DNA from: Vibrio sp. qd031
GTDB lineage: Bacteria > Pseudomonadota > Gammaproteobacteria > Enterobacterales > Vibrionaceae
Assembly: GCF_002100145.1 (NCBI RefSeq)
Contig: NZ_JXQD01000025.1
Coordinates: 62,001 to 126,000, forward strand
DNA: 64,000 nt
Reading direction: 5' to 3'
Within the stretch, counting starts at the first letter, position 1. Every line of letters begins with the position of its first letter. Below, in pieces: positions 27,189-36,413 of this stretch. Made by a program: the position numbers and the translations under genes. The notes below the pieces were generated by a model. The model was not told the DNA's origin and made no database searches. It saw nothing but the letters and a program-made list of their open reading frames with translations.

Positions 27189-28108
27189 TGGAACGTATTA
27201 TCCTTTTCATTGATAGCTTACCGATAATATATTTAGTTATTATAGTGTCTGCATGGCTCGTTATCATTGGTATCGCCACGTTTGTTTATTCAGCTTTAAA
27301 TGAGTCGAAAAGAAAGAGAACACTATCAAAATATGGCATGCAAAAAGCTGAAGAGTCGAAGAGTTCTGAAAAGGGTTTAGATCTAATAGTTTCAATTAAT
27401 GAATACCTGAGTCGAGTTTTGTCAACTTCAGATGAAGAAATCAAAGAGAAGCTTGGCTCTGCAGGTATATATAGTGATAATTTTTATAAACTTTATATAC
27501 CCATAAAGTATGGATTGTTGTTGTTTTCCGTTCTGGGTGTCTACTTAGCAAAGGGTTGGTTGGGTCTTACGCTGCAACAGGCTGTTGTAACGGGGCTCAT
27601 TTTAGTCGTTGTGATATTACTAGGCCCAGATTTTTACGTAGACTCTAGAATAAAATCAATGCAAAAAAAGCTATCAGATCAACTGCCTTACCTAATCGAT
27701 ATGATGGGGATATGTGTTCAAACTGGAATGACGATAGAAGCATCCATCTCTTACCTAGCACAAGAGATGAAGGGGTTTGATGAAGATATTGCAGCAATAT
27801 TAGCGAAAACATCAGACAAAGCCCGTGTAATTGGACTAGAGGGTGCGCTCGAAGATCTATACAAAAGAGTACCTACGCCAGAGTTTAGAAGCTTTGTGAT
27901 GACGCTCAATCAGAGCTTGCAATACGGGTCGTCAATATCACAAGTATTAACAAATTTAGCCATGGATATTCGAGAGGTACAAATGTTAACACTTGAAGAA
28001 CGAATTGGTTCCCTGTCGGCGAAAATGTCTATTCCTCTTATCTTATTTATTATGATCCCGATAGTTATATTAATCACAGCGCCAGGAATCATGAGGTTAA
28101 TGGGATGA
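27188..28108 (+). CDS. tadC: Tad inner-membrane platform protein TadC
   Basis: The second GspF-family platform protein, 306 residues: an N-terminal helix (YLVIIVSAWLVIIGIATFVY), a pair around residues 110-150, the T2SF domain (LPYLIDMMGICVQTGMTIEASISYL), and a final helix (IPLILFIMIPIVILITAPGIM). The start overlaps the tadB stop as TAATG, suggesting translational coupling, and the stop overlaps tadD. Confidence 0.92.
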   Translation: MERIILFIDSLPIIYLVIIVSAWLVIIGIATFVYSALNESKRKRTLSKYGMQKAEESKSSEKGLDLIVSINEYLSRVLSTSDEEIKEKLGSAGIYSDNFYKLYIPIKYGLLLFSVLGVYLAKGWLGLTLQQAVVTGLILVVVILLGPDFYVDSRIKSMQKKLSDQLPYLIDMMGICVQTGMTIEASISYLAQEMKGFDEDIAAILAKTSDKARVIGLEGALEDLYKRVPTPEFRSFVMTLNQSLQYGSSISQVLTNLAMDIREVQMLTLEERIGSLSAKMSIPLILFIMIPIVILITAPGIMRLMG

Positions 28109-28905
28109 GTCTTTATAAATTAATAATCACTTACGCGCTTGCAGTATGTTCTATTGCCTGTACCTCTACCGTTTCAACGGATAATCAGATTAGTGAGCTC
28201 TCTTACGATAGACAAGAGGAAGTGTATAAAAATACTTACGAATATACTAAGCTTGTTAATCTATATAAAGAAAGATTAATAGAAAACGACCTTATTGACA
28301 CTCGATTGAAACTTATAGAAACATACATAGCTATGAATGATATAGAGTCGGCAGAGTTTTCTCTAAATATGCTTGGCTCATCGTCTAACTATCAAAGTCA
28401 GATTGATTATTTGTATGCACAAGTAAACTATGAAAAGTCTTATTATGGAACAGCCGCTATATATGCTAAGTCTGCGATTGAAAGGCGCGGTAATTTTGAG
28501 CAGGCAGAAAATTTACTAGGCCTAATCTATGCCACGCTAGGTGACTATGAACAGGCTAAGCATTACTTCTATTTGGCTAGGCAGCATCTTGCCGACGATG
28601 TGAAGATTAAAAATAATCTTGCTGTTGTTGATATATTAGAAGGTAATTATCAACAGGCAGCATATAGATTGGAGCCATTAATAGTTAATGGGATTAGGGA
28701 TGAGCAGGTTATTTCTAATCTTGCCTTAGTTTATGCTAAAACTGATAATTTTGAATCTTTCACTGCGCTTCACTTTGATTCTGGTGTTTCTGTGGAAGAG
28801 CTACAACAAGCATTCTATGCACTTAAGTCTGTCGAATCCCATTCTGGTAAGAAAGAAGGGGACAGACTAAATGGCGCTAAGCCAGAGTTGGAGGTCTCGC
28901 TATGA
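28105..28905 (+). CDS. tadD: Tad TPR lipoprotein TadD
   Basis: A 266-residue lipoprotein (lipobox SIAC, Cys about 19) with at least three TPR-like helix pairs from about residue 75 to 215 (AQVNYEKSYYGTAAIYAKSAIE; NLLGLIYATLGDYEQAKHYFYLARQH; NNLAVVDILEGNYQQAAYRLEPLI). TadD proteins act as periplasmic assembly factors, perhaps for the secretin. It shares 4-base overlaps with both neighbours. Confidence 0.88.
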   Translation: MSLYKLIITYALAVCSIACTSTVSTDNQISELSYDRQEEVYKNTYEYTKLVNLYKERLIENDLIDTRLKLIETYIAMNDIESAEFSLNMLGSSSNYQSQIDYLYAQVNYEKSYYGTAAIYAKSAIERRGNFEQAENLLGLIYATLGDYEQAKHYFYLARQHLADDVKIKNNLAVVDILEGNYQQAAYRLEPLIVNGIRDEQVISNLALVYAKTDNFESFTALHFDSGVSVEELQQAFYALKSVESHSGKKEGDRLNGAKPELEVSL

Positions 28906-29414
28906 TTAAGAGAAAGTCACAAAGCGGTGTAGTAACGCTAGAATTTGCTACAGGCTTTCTAATTTTCTGGTTAATGATTGTCGCTTGGTTAGAGGTGGCG
29001 TATGTCTCATACGTAACCTCAATCAATGATTTAGCCATAAATGAAGCTGCGTTAACCGCAAAAAAGAACTCTCAAGACTATTTAACTACCTACGGTAATG
29101 TTCTTAAAGAAAATGACAGTATTTGGAGTGGTTTTATCGATCCATCTAAAGTTATTTATACGGTTACTTATAAAAAAGGACTGACAGAATTGTCTCAATC
29201 TAGTGAGAAATGTTTGCCAGAACTCGACGAAAATGGTGTTTATAAAACATTTACTGAAACATGTGGTAGTTCTGCTTCAGGAAGTGCACTTGCTGTTTAT
29301 TACATGAGTTATGAGTTTGACGGAGTATTCAGTCGATTTTTTAATAATCGATGGGCGACAGCTAGAGAAATTATCGTGGTACAAGAATATGAAAGGGATC
29401 AATTTGTATTTTAA
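28902..29414 (+). CDS. tadE: Tad pseudopilin TadE
   Basis: A 170-residue minor pilin-like protein. The N-terminus RKSQSG/VVTLEFATGFLIFWLMIVAWLEV has a prepilin-peptidase-like site with Glu at +5, followed by one long hydrophobic helix and a globular Cys-containing C-terminal part. It overlaps tadD by 4 bases. Assignment between TadE and TadF rests on gene order. Confidence 0.82.
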   Translation: MIKRKSQSGVVTLEFATGFLIFWLMIVAWLEVAYVSYVTSINDLAINEAALTAKKNSQDYLTTYGNVLKENDSIWSGFIDPSKVIYTVTYKKGLTELSQSSEKCLPELDENGVYKTFTETCGSSASGSALAVYYMSYEFDGVFSRFFNNRWATAREIIVVQEYERDQFVF

Positions 29415-30018
29415 AACTAAAAGCACACAGCGGGGCGCATTTCTAGTAGAGTTTGCAATAATGCTACCCGTTTTAGCCACGCTATTTTTATTTACCATGG
29501 ACGTAATGTTTAAGGTTTCAACCAAGGGTAAGCTCGATAGGTTGTCTTATTCTGCAGTTTCGATACTTAAAGAACGGACACAGTTCTTTCAAGAGCGAGA
29601 AAAGTTTAAATGGGTAGATGGCAATCAAGTATCGGATGGTTATTATGATTTAAAAGTAATGACAGATGAAGATGCAGATTTAGTCTACTCAATTAGTAAA
29701 GACTCTATGGATAGAACCATGGGAGACTTTGATGTGGCTAATTTAGGTATGATTTTAGAAGCGCAGAACTATACAGTTAACGCTGATGGGACGACGACGA
29801 TAGATAATGTAACGACCTTTAATCGTGGGCAAATTGAGTGCAACTTATCTCAAAGGTTGCAAGAGTTAGAGCCAAGCTTAAGAATCAAAACTAGCTGGGG
29901 ACGCAACGCCAATTTGTACCGAGTTTCAGTATGCTACGAAACGGAAAATTATGTAGCAGGCGTACTGGGGAATGGCTTTACTCACGTTACCTCTAGCTCT
30001 GTCATGGTAGGACGATAG
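29389..30018 (+). CDS. tadF: Tad pseudopilin TadF
   Basis: A 209-residue minor pilin-like protein. KSTQRG/AFLVEFAIMLPVLATLFLFTMDVMF is the cleavage and helix region with Glu at +5. The ATG at 29389 lies 26 bases inside tadE, which is acceptable for this tightly packed operon; an earlier in-frame start at 29311 would put a long acidic tail before the leader and is unlikely. The ribosome site is weak, so coupling to tadE translation is likely. Confidence 0.82.
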   Translation: MKGINLYFKTKSTQRGAFLVEFAIMLPVLATLFLFTMDVMFKVSTKGKLDRLSYSAVSILKERTQFFQEREKFKWVDGNQVSDGYYDLKVMTDEDADLVYSISKDSMDRTMGDFDVANLGMILEAQNYTVNADGTTTIDNVTTFNRGQIECNLSQRLQELEPSLRIKTSWGRNANLYRVSVCYETENYVAGVLGNGFTHVTSSSVMVGR

Positions 30019-30030
30019 TAAGGAAACTTT

Positions 30031-31695
30031 ATGCATAAATTTAAGAAGCAAAAAGGTGTGGCAGCACTCTTTTTCATTCTATTAGTTCCGCCACTGTTTG
30101 GTATTTACAGTTTGGGGACTGATGGAGCCTTAATGATTCAAAATAAGGCTCGAATGAATGACGCTTTAGAGGTTGCAAGTTTAGCTGTCTCAGCATTAGA
30201 CGATCCAAACTGGCCAGTGTATGCAGAAGGTGAAGCCCCTGCCGACTTTTTAGGTAGTGACGACAGCATTGCGGTAGCAAAGACTTACATTGAGCAATAT
30301 ATGGGCAATGCCAATGAAGTTGATTGGGTCAAAGTTGAAAAGTTAAGTTGCGATGAAATAGTTGCTTGTAAAGCTGGCTTAGCGAATGGAGAGCAGAGCT
30401 ATTATCAATATCAAGTGTATGCAAGCAGTAACCACAACGTACTTTATCCAAATCTTATGGCGGGTGGTGACTCTGAATATACTGTTGGTGCCACAGGAAT
30501 TTCGGAAAAGTATCAGGGACTCCCTGTAGATGTGGTACTGGTTGCGGATTATTCAGGTTCAATGTTAGACAATTGGAATAATACGCCGAAGTACGAACAA
30601 GTTTACGATGTTATCTCTAAGGTTACCGAAAAAATTGACGATGCCAATGAGGTTAGTGTTGCACAAGACAGTACAATTGCCATTACAGGTTTCAATAGCT
30701 TTCCTAATGTAACGGATAGTTCGGACAATAACTGTTACATGGAAATGCTGCATCTAAACTATACACTCAATCAGAACGAAGACGTGACAGCAAGAAGCAT
30801 AGATTACACTGGCACAATCACAGCCGCTAACCTACGTAACGGAGAACTGGCTCTTAATCGTAAACGAATCCCCTACTATGACAAAATAGTGTATGTTATC
30901 GAGGATGCAACGAGTGACCCGGAAATACGCCTACGAAGTGACGAAAGTAATAACAACGGAGAAATTACCAAGGTTGCCGATGATGTAAACGGTAGAGTTT
31001 ATGTAACATCGAAAGAAGGCGGCAAAATCTATAAGTATACGAAAGATGCTGATGGGAAAGTAAGCAGATATAGGTATAAGTCAAATCAGAACGTTTGGGA
31101 GCAACAGAGCGAAAATACAGTCTTCGAAATTATAGTGTCTGAATGTCTGAATTTAAGCAGGATTACCGACTACGAACGCGGATTCGAAGACGCGACCTTC
31201 CATGACGTCGACCTTACTTCTGAATTTTCTACTATCAATAATAAAGTGGCTTCCTTTTTACCAAACTGGGCTACCGCCTCCCACCAAGGCATTATTCGCG
31301 GTGCGCAAATTGCAGCAAAAGGTAGTAACCCACGGAAGTTAATCATAGTGTTATCTGATGGTGTTGACCAGCACAAAAACCCGTATATAACGTCTGGGAC
31401 CTCAAACTTAGGCACCATTTCATCGACTCTCTATGGCAATCAATACTCGATGTGCGATGCAATTAAGACTGCCTTAGACCAAGATACATTTAATGTGGAT
31501 TTGGGGAATAGCACCGCTGTAGATTTGCAAGTCGAATCAAGCATATTTGTTATTGGATTTGATTATGAGTTGAGCGGAAACTTAGCACTAACGACTTGTG
31601 CTGGCTCTGAGAATGTTTATTTGGCACAAAATAGTGACGAAATACTATCCACTATTTTGGAGTTAATTAGTGAAGAAGTCGGTCATTTAAGGTAA
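30031..31695 (+). CDS. tadG: TadG-like protein with VWA domain
   Basis: A 554-residue protein. The N-terminus KKQKGVAALFFILLVPPLFGIYSLGTDGALMIQNKARM is the TadG-type membrane anchor. A VWA domain follows, with the MIDAS motif ADYSGSM (about residue 172), interrupted by an unusually long insertion (about residues 250-370) rich in charged residues, then LIIVLSDGVDQ and the FVIGFDYE strand. TadG is needed for pilus assembly in several bacteria, but its exact step is unknown. It is 12 bases after tadF. Confidence 0.87.
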   Translation: MHKFKKQKGVAALFFILLVPPLFGIYSLGTDGALMIQNKARMNDALEVASLAVSALDDPNWPVYAEGEAPADFLGSDDSIAVAKTYIEQYMGNANEVDWVKVEKLSCDEIVACKAGLANGEQSYYQYQVYASSNHNVLYPNLMAGGDSEYTVGATGISEKYQGLPVDVVLVADYSGSMLDNWNNTPKYEQVYDVISKVTEKIDDANEVSVAQDSTIAITGFNSFPNVTDSSDNNCYMEMLHLNYTLNQNEDVTARSIDYTGTITAANLRNGELALNRKRIPYYDKIVYVIEDATSDPEIRLRSDESNNNGEITKVADDVNGRVYVTSKEGGKIYKYTKDADGKVSRYRYKSNQNVWEQQSENTVFEIIVSECLNLSRITDYERGFEDATFHDVDLTSEFSTINNKVASFLPNWATASHQGIIRGAQIAAKGSNPRKLIIVLSDGVDQHKNPYITSGTSNLGTISSTLYGNQYSMCDAIKTALDQDTFNVDLGNSTAVDLQVESSIFVIGFDYELSGNLALTTCAGSENVYLAQNSDEILSTILELISEEVGHLR

Positions 31696-31705
31696 AGGAT
31701 TAATA

Positions 31706-32338
31706 ATGAATGTAATTAAGTTGCTGGCCGGAGCAGTTATTATGAGTGCAAGTCAAGCCAGTTATGCAGCCCAGGATGAGATAACCTATTACTGCTCTCA
31801 AGGAAGTGTAAACTCCCAGTATCAGGTGACAATGGGAGAGATAAAAAGTGTTCAAGTGCACGATGGCCCATTTATGTTACTCAGTACTGAAAGTGACCTA
31901 AGCTTAGCTAAAAATTATTTGCGAAGCGAGTTGGATAAAGTCGATTTACCAAGTGCTTGTAAAGAGTATCTTATATCTCAAGCAGGGTTTGCTACTTATT
32001 CCGAAGGGGAGTTAATTGCTCGTGTGTATTTTGAGTTTGACCGCTCTTCTTTAACAAAGGAGTCGTTATATATATTGGACCAATTAGAAAATGACCTAAA
32101 ATTAGGCAGTACGAGTTTATTGATTGAAGGTCACACGGACAGCTTAGGGGATGAGTCATACAATATGAGGCTAGGGTTGAGTCGAGCCAAAGCTGTTGAG
32201 AACCATTTACTTACGTTGGGAGCCGAAGCTGGAGACCTTACTATTAGTAGTCTAGGTGAAAGTGATCCCATTGCAAATAATGACGTTAACGAAGGGCGAG
32301 CGAAAAACCGTCGAGTTGACCTGTCAATTTATGACTAG
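31706..32338 (+). CDS. OmpA-family peptidoglycan-binding protein ending the tad operon
   Basis: A 210-residue protein with a signal peptide (cleavage after SYAA, about 22), a ~85-residue unrecognised N-terminal part with two cysteines, and a C-terminal OmpA/MotB domain: ARVYFEFDRSSLTKES, IEGHTDSLGDESYNMRLGLSRAKAV and NEGRAKNRRVDLSI, which hold the peptidoglycan-binding Asp and Arg. OmpA-like genes are common at the end of vibrio tad loci, presumably to fix the machinery to the cell wall. It is 10 bases after tadG. Confidence 0.85.
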   Translation: MNVIKLLAGAVIMSASQASYAAQDEITYYCSQGSVNSQYQVTMGEIKSVQVHDGPFMLLSTESDLSLAKNYLRSELDKVDLPSACKEYLISQAGFATYSEGELIARVYFEFDRSSLTKESLYILDQLENDLKLGSTSLLIEGHTDSLGDESYNMRLGLSRAKAVENHLLTLGAEAGDLTISSLGESDPIANNDVNEGRAKNRRVDLSIYD

Positions 32339-32351
32339 TTTACAAAGGAGT

Positions 32352-32402
32352 AGGAAGAATAGAGGTTGTAACAGATTCTGTGTGCTATTCTTCCTTTTTT
32401 TT
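32352..32402 (+). terminator. Terminator of the tad operon
   Basis: AGGAAGAATAG (32352-32362) pairs exactly with CTATTCTTCCT (32385-32395), with a 22-base loop and a run of T after it. It lies between the convergent tad operon and the PAP2 gene. Confidence 0.85.
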
Positions 32403-32409
32403 CAGAAGT

Positions 32410-33510
32410 CTATACTGACTCAGCTTGCAATGTTTTACTCTTTTGCTCGTTGTTAGACGTTAATAGCTTTCCCACAAGCTTCCAAAGCAACAAAGTAATC
32501 AAAATACTAGCGTAACCATCTACCGCATAGTGCCAACCTAAGTGAACGGACCCAATTTGAATCGCCGCTAGGTAGGTATAACCGATATAGCCAAGGGCAC
32601 GACTATGCGCTCTAGCACCTAAAGCCATCACTGTTGTTGTTGCGACATGCATACTCGGCATCGCCGAAACTCCAGCCCCGAGAGTTGATGCTTCAGCCAC
32701 ATGGCTATTCCACAGGTTTTGCTGTGTAGTAAGGGCCCATAAATCAATACCGTAATTTTCTAGTAGCCAATTTTGGTGTTCACCTAACTTGTGAAAAAGG
32801 GATCCATACCAATCGACTCCCAATTCGTTTGCTACAAAACATGGTCCAGCTGAAGAAAAAATGACCGCTAAAAGCCCTCCGGTAAACATCCACGTAACGA
32901 TATAAGTCACTAGAAATTGCTTGCGGAAATGATCGTTACGAAAGTAAACCAGCAGGTATGTTAAAAATACAAGAAAGAACCAAATATTGTAGAGAAGGTT
33001 TATAATGAAAGTAACAGTAGGACCAGAGAATATATTGTGAGTGATCTTCCATGGTGAAATACCACCATGAATTAGTTTGTCTAGATCATAAAATGACCTG
33101 TCATATATGAAAGGGTAGGTAACTCCAATTGTGGTTTTAGTATTGGTATAAGCCGAGAAAACTATAGACGAAATAACAATGAAAAATAGTACACCCAGCC
33201 ATGTTTCAGGTTTTGTTAGTAAATGTTTTAAGTCTGAGCTAACGACCTTCATGGGACTTTTGCCGCCGACTTTAAGTACATGAAATAAATAGAAAAGGAG
33301 CAAGAACCTGATAGAGAAATCAAGCTGAGATGACATGAATATGCCATACATAGTTAGGTTCAGTTGGTCTAATAAACCAAGGTATGAAAAATAAATGACA
33401 GTCAATATTACGGAAATGGCTGCCGCAATATAAAATGCAGTATCCCGAGCGACTGTTTCTTTCGTTCTTTTTAATAGGCTGTGAAGTTTTAACATTGATT
33501 GGCTGCTCAC
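32410..33510 (-). CDS. PAP2-superfamily membrane phosphatase/transferase
   Basis: A multi-spanning protein (366 residues from the GTG at 33510, or 361 from the ATG at 33495) with about eight hydrophobic helices. The C-terminal part holds the PAP2 signature: AMPSMHVATTTVMALGARAHSR and SVHLGWHYAVDGYASIL, with the two histidines and Asp of the acid-phosphatase family. Its length and layout resemble the inositolphosphorylceramide-synthase/AUR1-like group that act on lipid phosphates or move phospho-groups on envelope lipids. The GTG start overlaps the stop of the upstream gene (TAGTG), so the two are translationally linked. Confidence 0.82.
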   Translation of the reverse strand: MSSQSMLKLHSLLKRTKETVARDTAFYIAAAISVILTVIYFSYLGLLDQLNLTMYGIFMSSQLDFSIRFLLLFYLFHVLKVGGKSPMKVVSSDLKHLLTKPETWLGVLFFIVISSIVFSAYTNTKTTIGVTYPFIYDRSFYDLDKLIHGGISPWKITHNIFSGPTVTFIINLLYNIWFFLVFLTYLLVYFRNDHFRKQFLVTYIVTWMFTGGLLAVIFSSAGPCFVANELGVDWYGSLFHKLGEHQNWLLENYGIDLWALTTQQNLWNSHVAEASTLGAGVSAMPSMHVATTTVMALGARAHSRALGYIGYTYLAAIQIGSVHLGWHYAVDGYASILITLLLWKLVGKLLTSNNEQKSKTLQAESV

Positions 33511-34766
33511 TAACTCTTTATCTTCGCTGTTGCGAGCGCCATTTTTGAATGCTCACTCAAAGGTTGTGTCGTCATCGCAGTGAGTGACGCACAGATTGAA
33601 AAGAATAACATTAACGGGGCCCCATGATAAAAATTACCGTCGACTGTGCCTTGTATTAGTAAGGCAATAAAGCCGCAAAATAGAGGTAGTGACGAAAACT
33701 CAGATTTGAAAGTATGAGTAAGTAACACTTGCAAGCTTAGAATTGCAAGCAGGGCTATCAGGGCAATTGTGGCGAACAGACCAAATTCAATTAACCATTG
33801 CAGCAAAAGGTTGTGTGGCTGCAAGTAACCTATGTCAGTGTTGAAAAAATGCCCCTCCGCACCATAGCCAAATAGAGGCTTTTGGGTGAAATTCTGTATT
33901 GCTTCATGCCATAAACTTACACGTGCTTGAAATGCCCCGGAACTCATTGCTTCAACAGACTCACTTTTTTTAGCAAACCTTACGAGACCATTCCACGTGA
34001 AAATACTAAATGGAATAGAGGCAATGGTGCTTGCAACTAATACGCTAATAAGTCGCAATACTTCTCTTAAGGACAGCTCTTGTTTACTTAATAATAAAAA
34101 TAGAGCAAGACATAGCGTTACAAAATAAGCAACAAATGTACCTCGCCCACCAAGCCATATCATGTAACCAAAAGAGAGCGCCGTCAGTAAATATGTGTGT
34201 TTCTTTGCATTTGTTGTGAGTAACGTGATTGTCAAACTGATTGTGCTGAAGAGAACCAAATATCCTTGATATCTGCGATTCGCACTAAAGAAAAAGTCCC
34301 CTTGTGCCAATGCTGCATTAAGACTTGGTGTCCAATACGAAACTAGGCTAAAAAGGATGGCTAGGCAAGTTGCTAGCGCTATTGGAGTGGTTATGTCTAT
34401 CGCTGTGTTGGTAATGCGTAAGTGCAGATACAGTACGAAGCCATAAGCGAAGTGCATGACAATGAAGAGACTTCTGTATAGGGCCGCAATGAAGTGTCCA
34501 TCATCGACAGGCTCCAGATATACACCAAACAACCCAATACACAAGCTGATGAAGAACATGACCAAGGGAACTTTAACCGCCTTGGGTACGAGGCATAGGC
34601 TATTTTTATAATTGAGATGTTTAAGTAAATGGTTAATCATCAGTAATTCAATAAAAAATACTGCGAACGAACCATAGAAAGGTGTGTGGAAAGTAACAAA
34701 AAATATAGTGAATAAGCTAGCGCTTACTGGGGAGATTGAACGTAAAAAGGGCACAACAAAATCCAT
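33510..34766 (-). CDS. O-antigen ligase/polymerase-like membrane protein
   Basis: A 418-residue protein with about ten to eleven hydrophobic helices and the Wzy/WaaL signature: WLGGRGTFVAYF, then a periplasmic loop with PLFGYGAEGHFF and LQPHNLLLQWLIEFGLFA (the conserved HN-LLQ segment). Members join or polymerise glycans on the periplasmic face of the inner membrane; some glycosylate pilins. A TTG at 34787 would add seven residues; the ATG at 34766 is preferred, though neither has a clear ribosome site. The gene lies upstream of the PAP2 gene, which begins at its stop codon. Confidence 0.83.
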   Translation of the reverse strand: MDFVVPFLRSISPVSASLFTIFFVTFHTPFYGSFAVFFIELLMINHLLKHLNYKNSLCLVPKAVKVPLVMFFISLCIGLFGVYLEPVDDGHFIAALYRSLFIVMHFAYGFVLYLHLRITNTAIDITTPIALATCLAILFSLVSYWTPSLNAALAQGDFFFSANRRYQGYLVLFSTISLTITLLTTNAKKHTYLLTALSFGYMIWLGGRGTFVAYFVTLCLALFLLLSKQELSLREVLRLISVLVASTIASIPFSIFTWNGLVRFAKKSESVEAMSSGAFQARVSLWHEAIQNFTQKPLFGYGAEGHFFNTDIGYLQPHNLLLQWLIEFGLFATIALIALLAILSLQVLLTHTFKSEFSSLPLFCGFIALLIQGTVDGNFYHGAPLMLFFSICASLTAMTTQPLSEHSKMALATAKIKS

Positions 34767-34925
34767 TTTTAAGGTGCTATTCCACAAGTACGTAGAATTG
34801 AATATTTATATTAAATAATAAAGTTGAAGTTAGGGGGGGTCAATTGGTACCTGCATTAAGTTGCAATAAACATCGGACAGTTCATAAATTTGTCAGGGTT
34901 GTGAGTAATAAAACGAAACAATCTT

Positions 34926-34941
34926 GTGTAACCGTTTCAAC
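34926..34941. promoter_or_regulatory. GalR/LacI-type operator, distal site before the binding-protein gene
   Basis: GTGTAACCGTTTCAAC, an imperfect palindrome of the GalR type (GTGnAAnCGnTTnCAC). It lies 144 bases before the proximal site at 35070, centre to centre. It could also affect the leftward ligase gene. No other gene lies in 34767-35126. Confidence 0.6.
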
Positions 34942-35069
34942 TTATCATTAATCTCACCTTTCGCTACCCAGATCACGTTCTCCAACGATTTCCCCAAAAA
35001 TCCCCGCTATCAGTACAAAACTGTGCCCTAGATCGACTCTTTTTCTCTTTTAAACTGCTAAATTTTGCC

Positions 35070-35085
35070 GTGTAAACGTTTCCAC
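35070..35085. promoter_or_regulatory. GalR/LacI-type operator, proximal site before the binding-protein gene
   Basis: GTGTAAACGTTTCCAC, differing from a perfect palindrome at one pair and almost the same as the E. coli gal external operator core. It ends 41 bases before the start of the binding-protein gene, a position that would block transcription when occupied. Confidence 0.75.
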
Positions 35086-35126
35086 GAGAGACGAACTTAC
35101 CCCAACAATAAAAAGAGATAATAAAT

Positions 35127-36386
35127 ATGAAGAAACAAATGGTAAAAGGATTAGTTGCTTCTGCGGTTACACTAGCTTGCCTAGGGAATACTGCGTTCGC
35201 TGGTGAAGTTAAGGTATGGGCATGGGATCCAAACTTTAACGTAGCCATCATGGAGAAAGCGGCTCAACAGTTTGAAGCAAACCATTCTGGTACTGACATC
35301 CAAGTGATTGAATCTGCGAAAGCAGACATCGAGCAGAAACTGCACATCATGTTAGCGTCAGGCCAAACCTCTGAATTACCGGACATTGTACTTATAGAAG
35401 ATTACAATGCCCAGAAATATCTTCTTTCTTACCCAGGCGCTTTTGAACCGCTAACTGGCAAATTAGACCACTCTCAATTTGCCCCGTACAAGGTTGATAC
35501 GGCTACAGTTGGTGGAGAAGTGTACAGCGTACCATTCGATACTGGTGCTACAGGTTTTTATTACCGTACAGACATCCTAGCGGAAGCGGGTTTTTCAGCG
35601 GCTGACCTAGAAAACATCACTTGGGACCGTTTCATCGAAATCGGTAAAGTTGTTAAAGAGAAAACAGGCGTTTCATTCGCGGTTTACGATCCATCAGACA
35701 TGGGTCTTGTTCGTGTAATGCTTCAATCTGCGGGTTCTTGGTACTTTAACGAAGACGGTTCTTTGAACATTCAAGGCAACAAAGCACTGGCTGAGTCTCT
35801 AGACACTTACGCAGAGCTATTTACGTCAGGTATTACTCGTCCAAACTCTGGTTGGGGTGAGTGGGTAGGTGCTATTAACAGTGGCCGTGCTGCAACCATC
35901 ACGACCGGTGTTTGGATCACAGGTTCTGTTAAAGCCGCTCCAGATCAAGCGGGTAAGTGGGCAGTAGCTCCAACACCTCGCCTAAGCATCGAAGGTTCTC
36001 GCAACGCGTCTAACCTTGGTGGTTCTAGCTGGTACGTACTGAGCTCGTCGAAAAACAAAGACGAAGCGATCTCGTTCTTAAAAGAGACCTACACCGATAA
36101 CCCTGGTTTCTACGACGAAATCCTGCAAGAGCGCGGCGCGGTAGGTTCTTACGTTGAGTCTGCGAACTCGCCAGGCTACGCTGAAGAGCAAGAGTTCTTT
36201 GGTGGTCAAAAAGTTTTTGCTGATTTCTCTAAGTGGGCTGCAGATATTCCATCTGTAAACTACGGCCTATACACTTATGAAGTCGATGCAGCACTTGCAG
36301 CGCAGCTTCCAGCTATCATGAACGGTGCGGAAGTAGAGCCGCTACTAAACGTTGTTCACCAAGAGCTTAAATACAGCCTTGAATAA
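35127..36386 (+). CDS. Sugar ABC transporter, periplasmic binding protein
   Basis: A 419-residue extracellular solute-binding protein of the MalE/UgpB type (family 1). Signal peptide: basic start, hydrophobic core, cleavage after NTAFA (about 25). The mature protein begins GEVKVWAWDPNFN and has the usual GFYYRTDILAEAGF and WVAINSGRAATITTGVWITG-like stretches. It would bind a galactoside in the periplasm and deliver it to the two permeases downstream. Substrate is inferred from the adjacent lacZ and alpha-galactosidase genes and from shared operators. Codons are markedly optimised compared with the permeases, which fits the need for excess binding protein. Confidence 0.9.
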   Translation: MKKQMVKGLVASAVTLACLGNTAFAGEVKVWAWDPNFNVAIMEKAAQQFEANHSGTDIQVIESAKADIEQKLHIMLASGQTSELPDIVLIEDYNAQKYLLSYPGAFEPLTGKLDHSQFAPYKVDTATVGGEVYSVPFDTGATGFYYRTDILAEAGFSAADLENITWDRFIEIGKVVKEKTGVSFAVYDPSDMGLVRVMLQSAGSWYFNEDGSLNIQGNKALAESLDTYAELFTSGITRPNSGWGEWVGAINSGRAATITTGVWITGSVKAAPDQAGKWAVAPTPRLSIEGSRNASNLGGSSWYVLSSSKNKDEAISFLKETYTDNPGFYDEILQERGAVGSYVESANSPGYAEEQEFFGGQKVFADFSKWAADIPSVNYGLYTYEVDAALAAQLPAIMNGAEVEPLLNVVHQELKYSLE

Positions 36387-36413
36387 TAATTAATAGTCTT
36401 TCCTGTTATTTTA

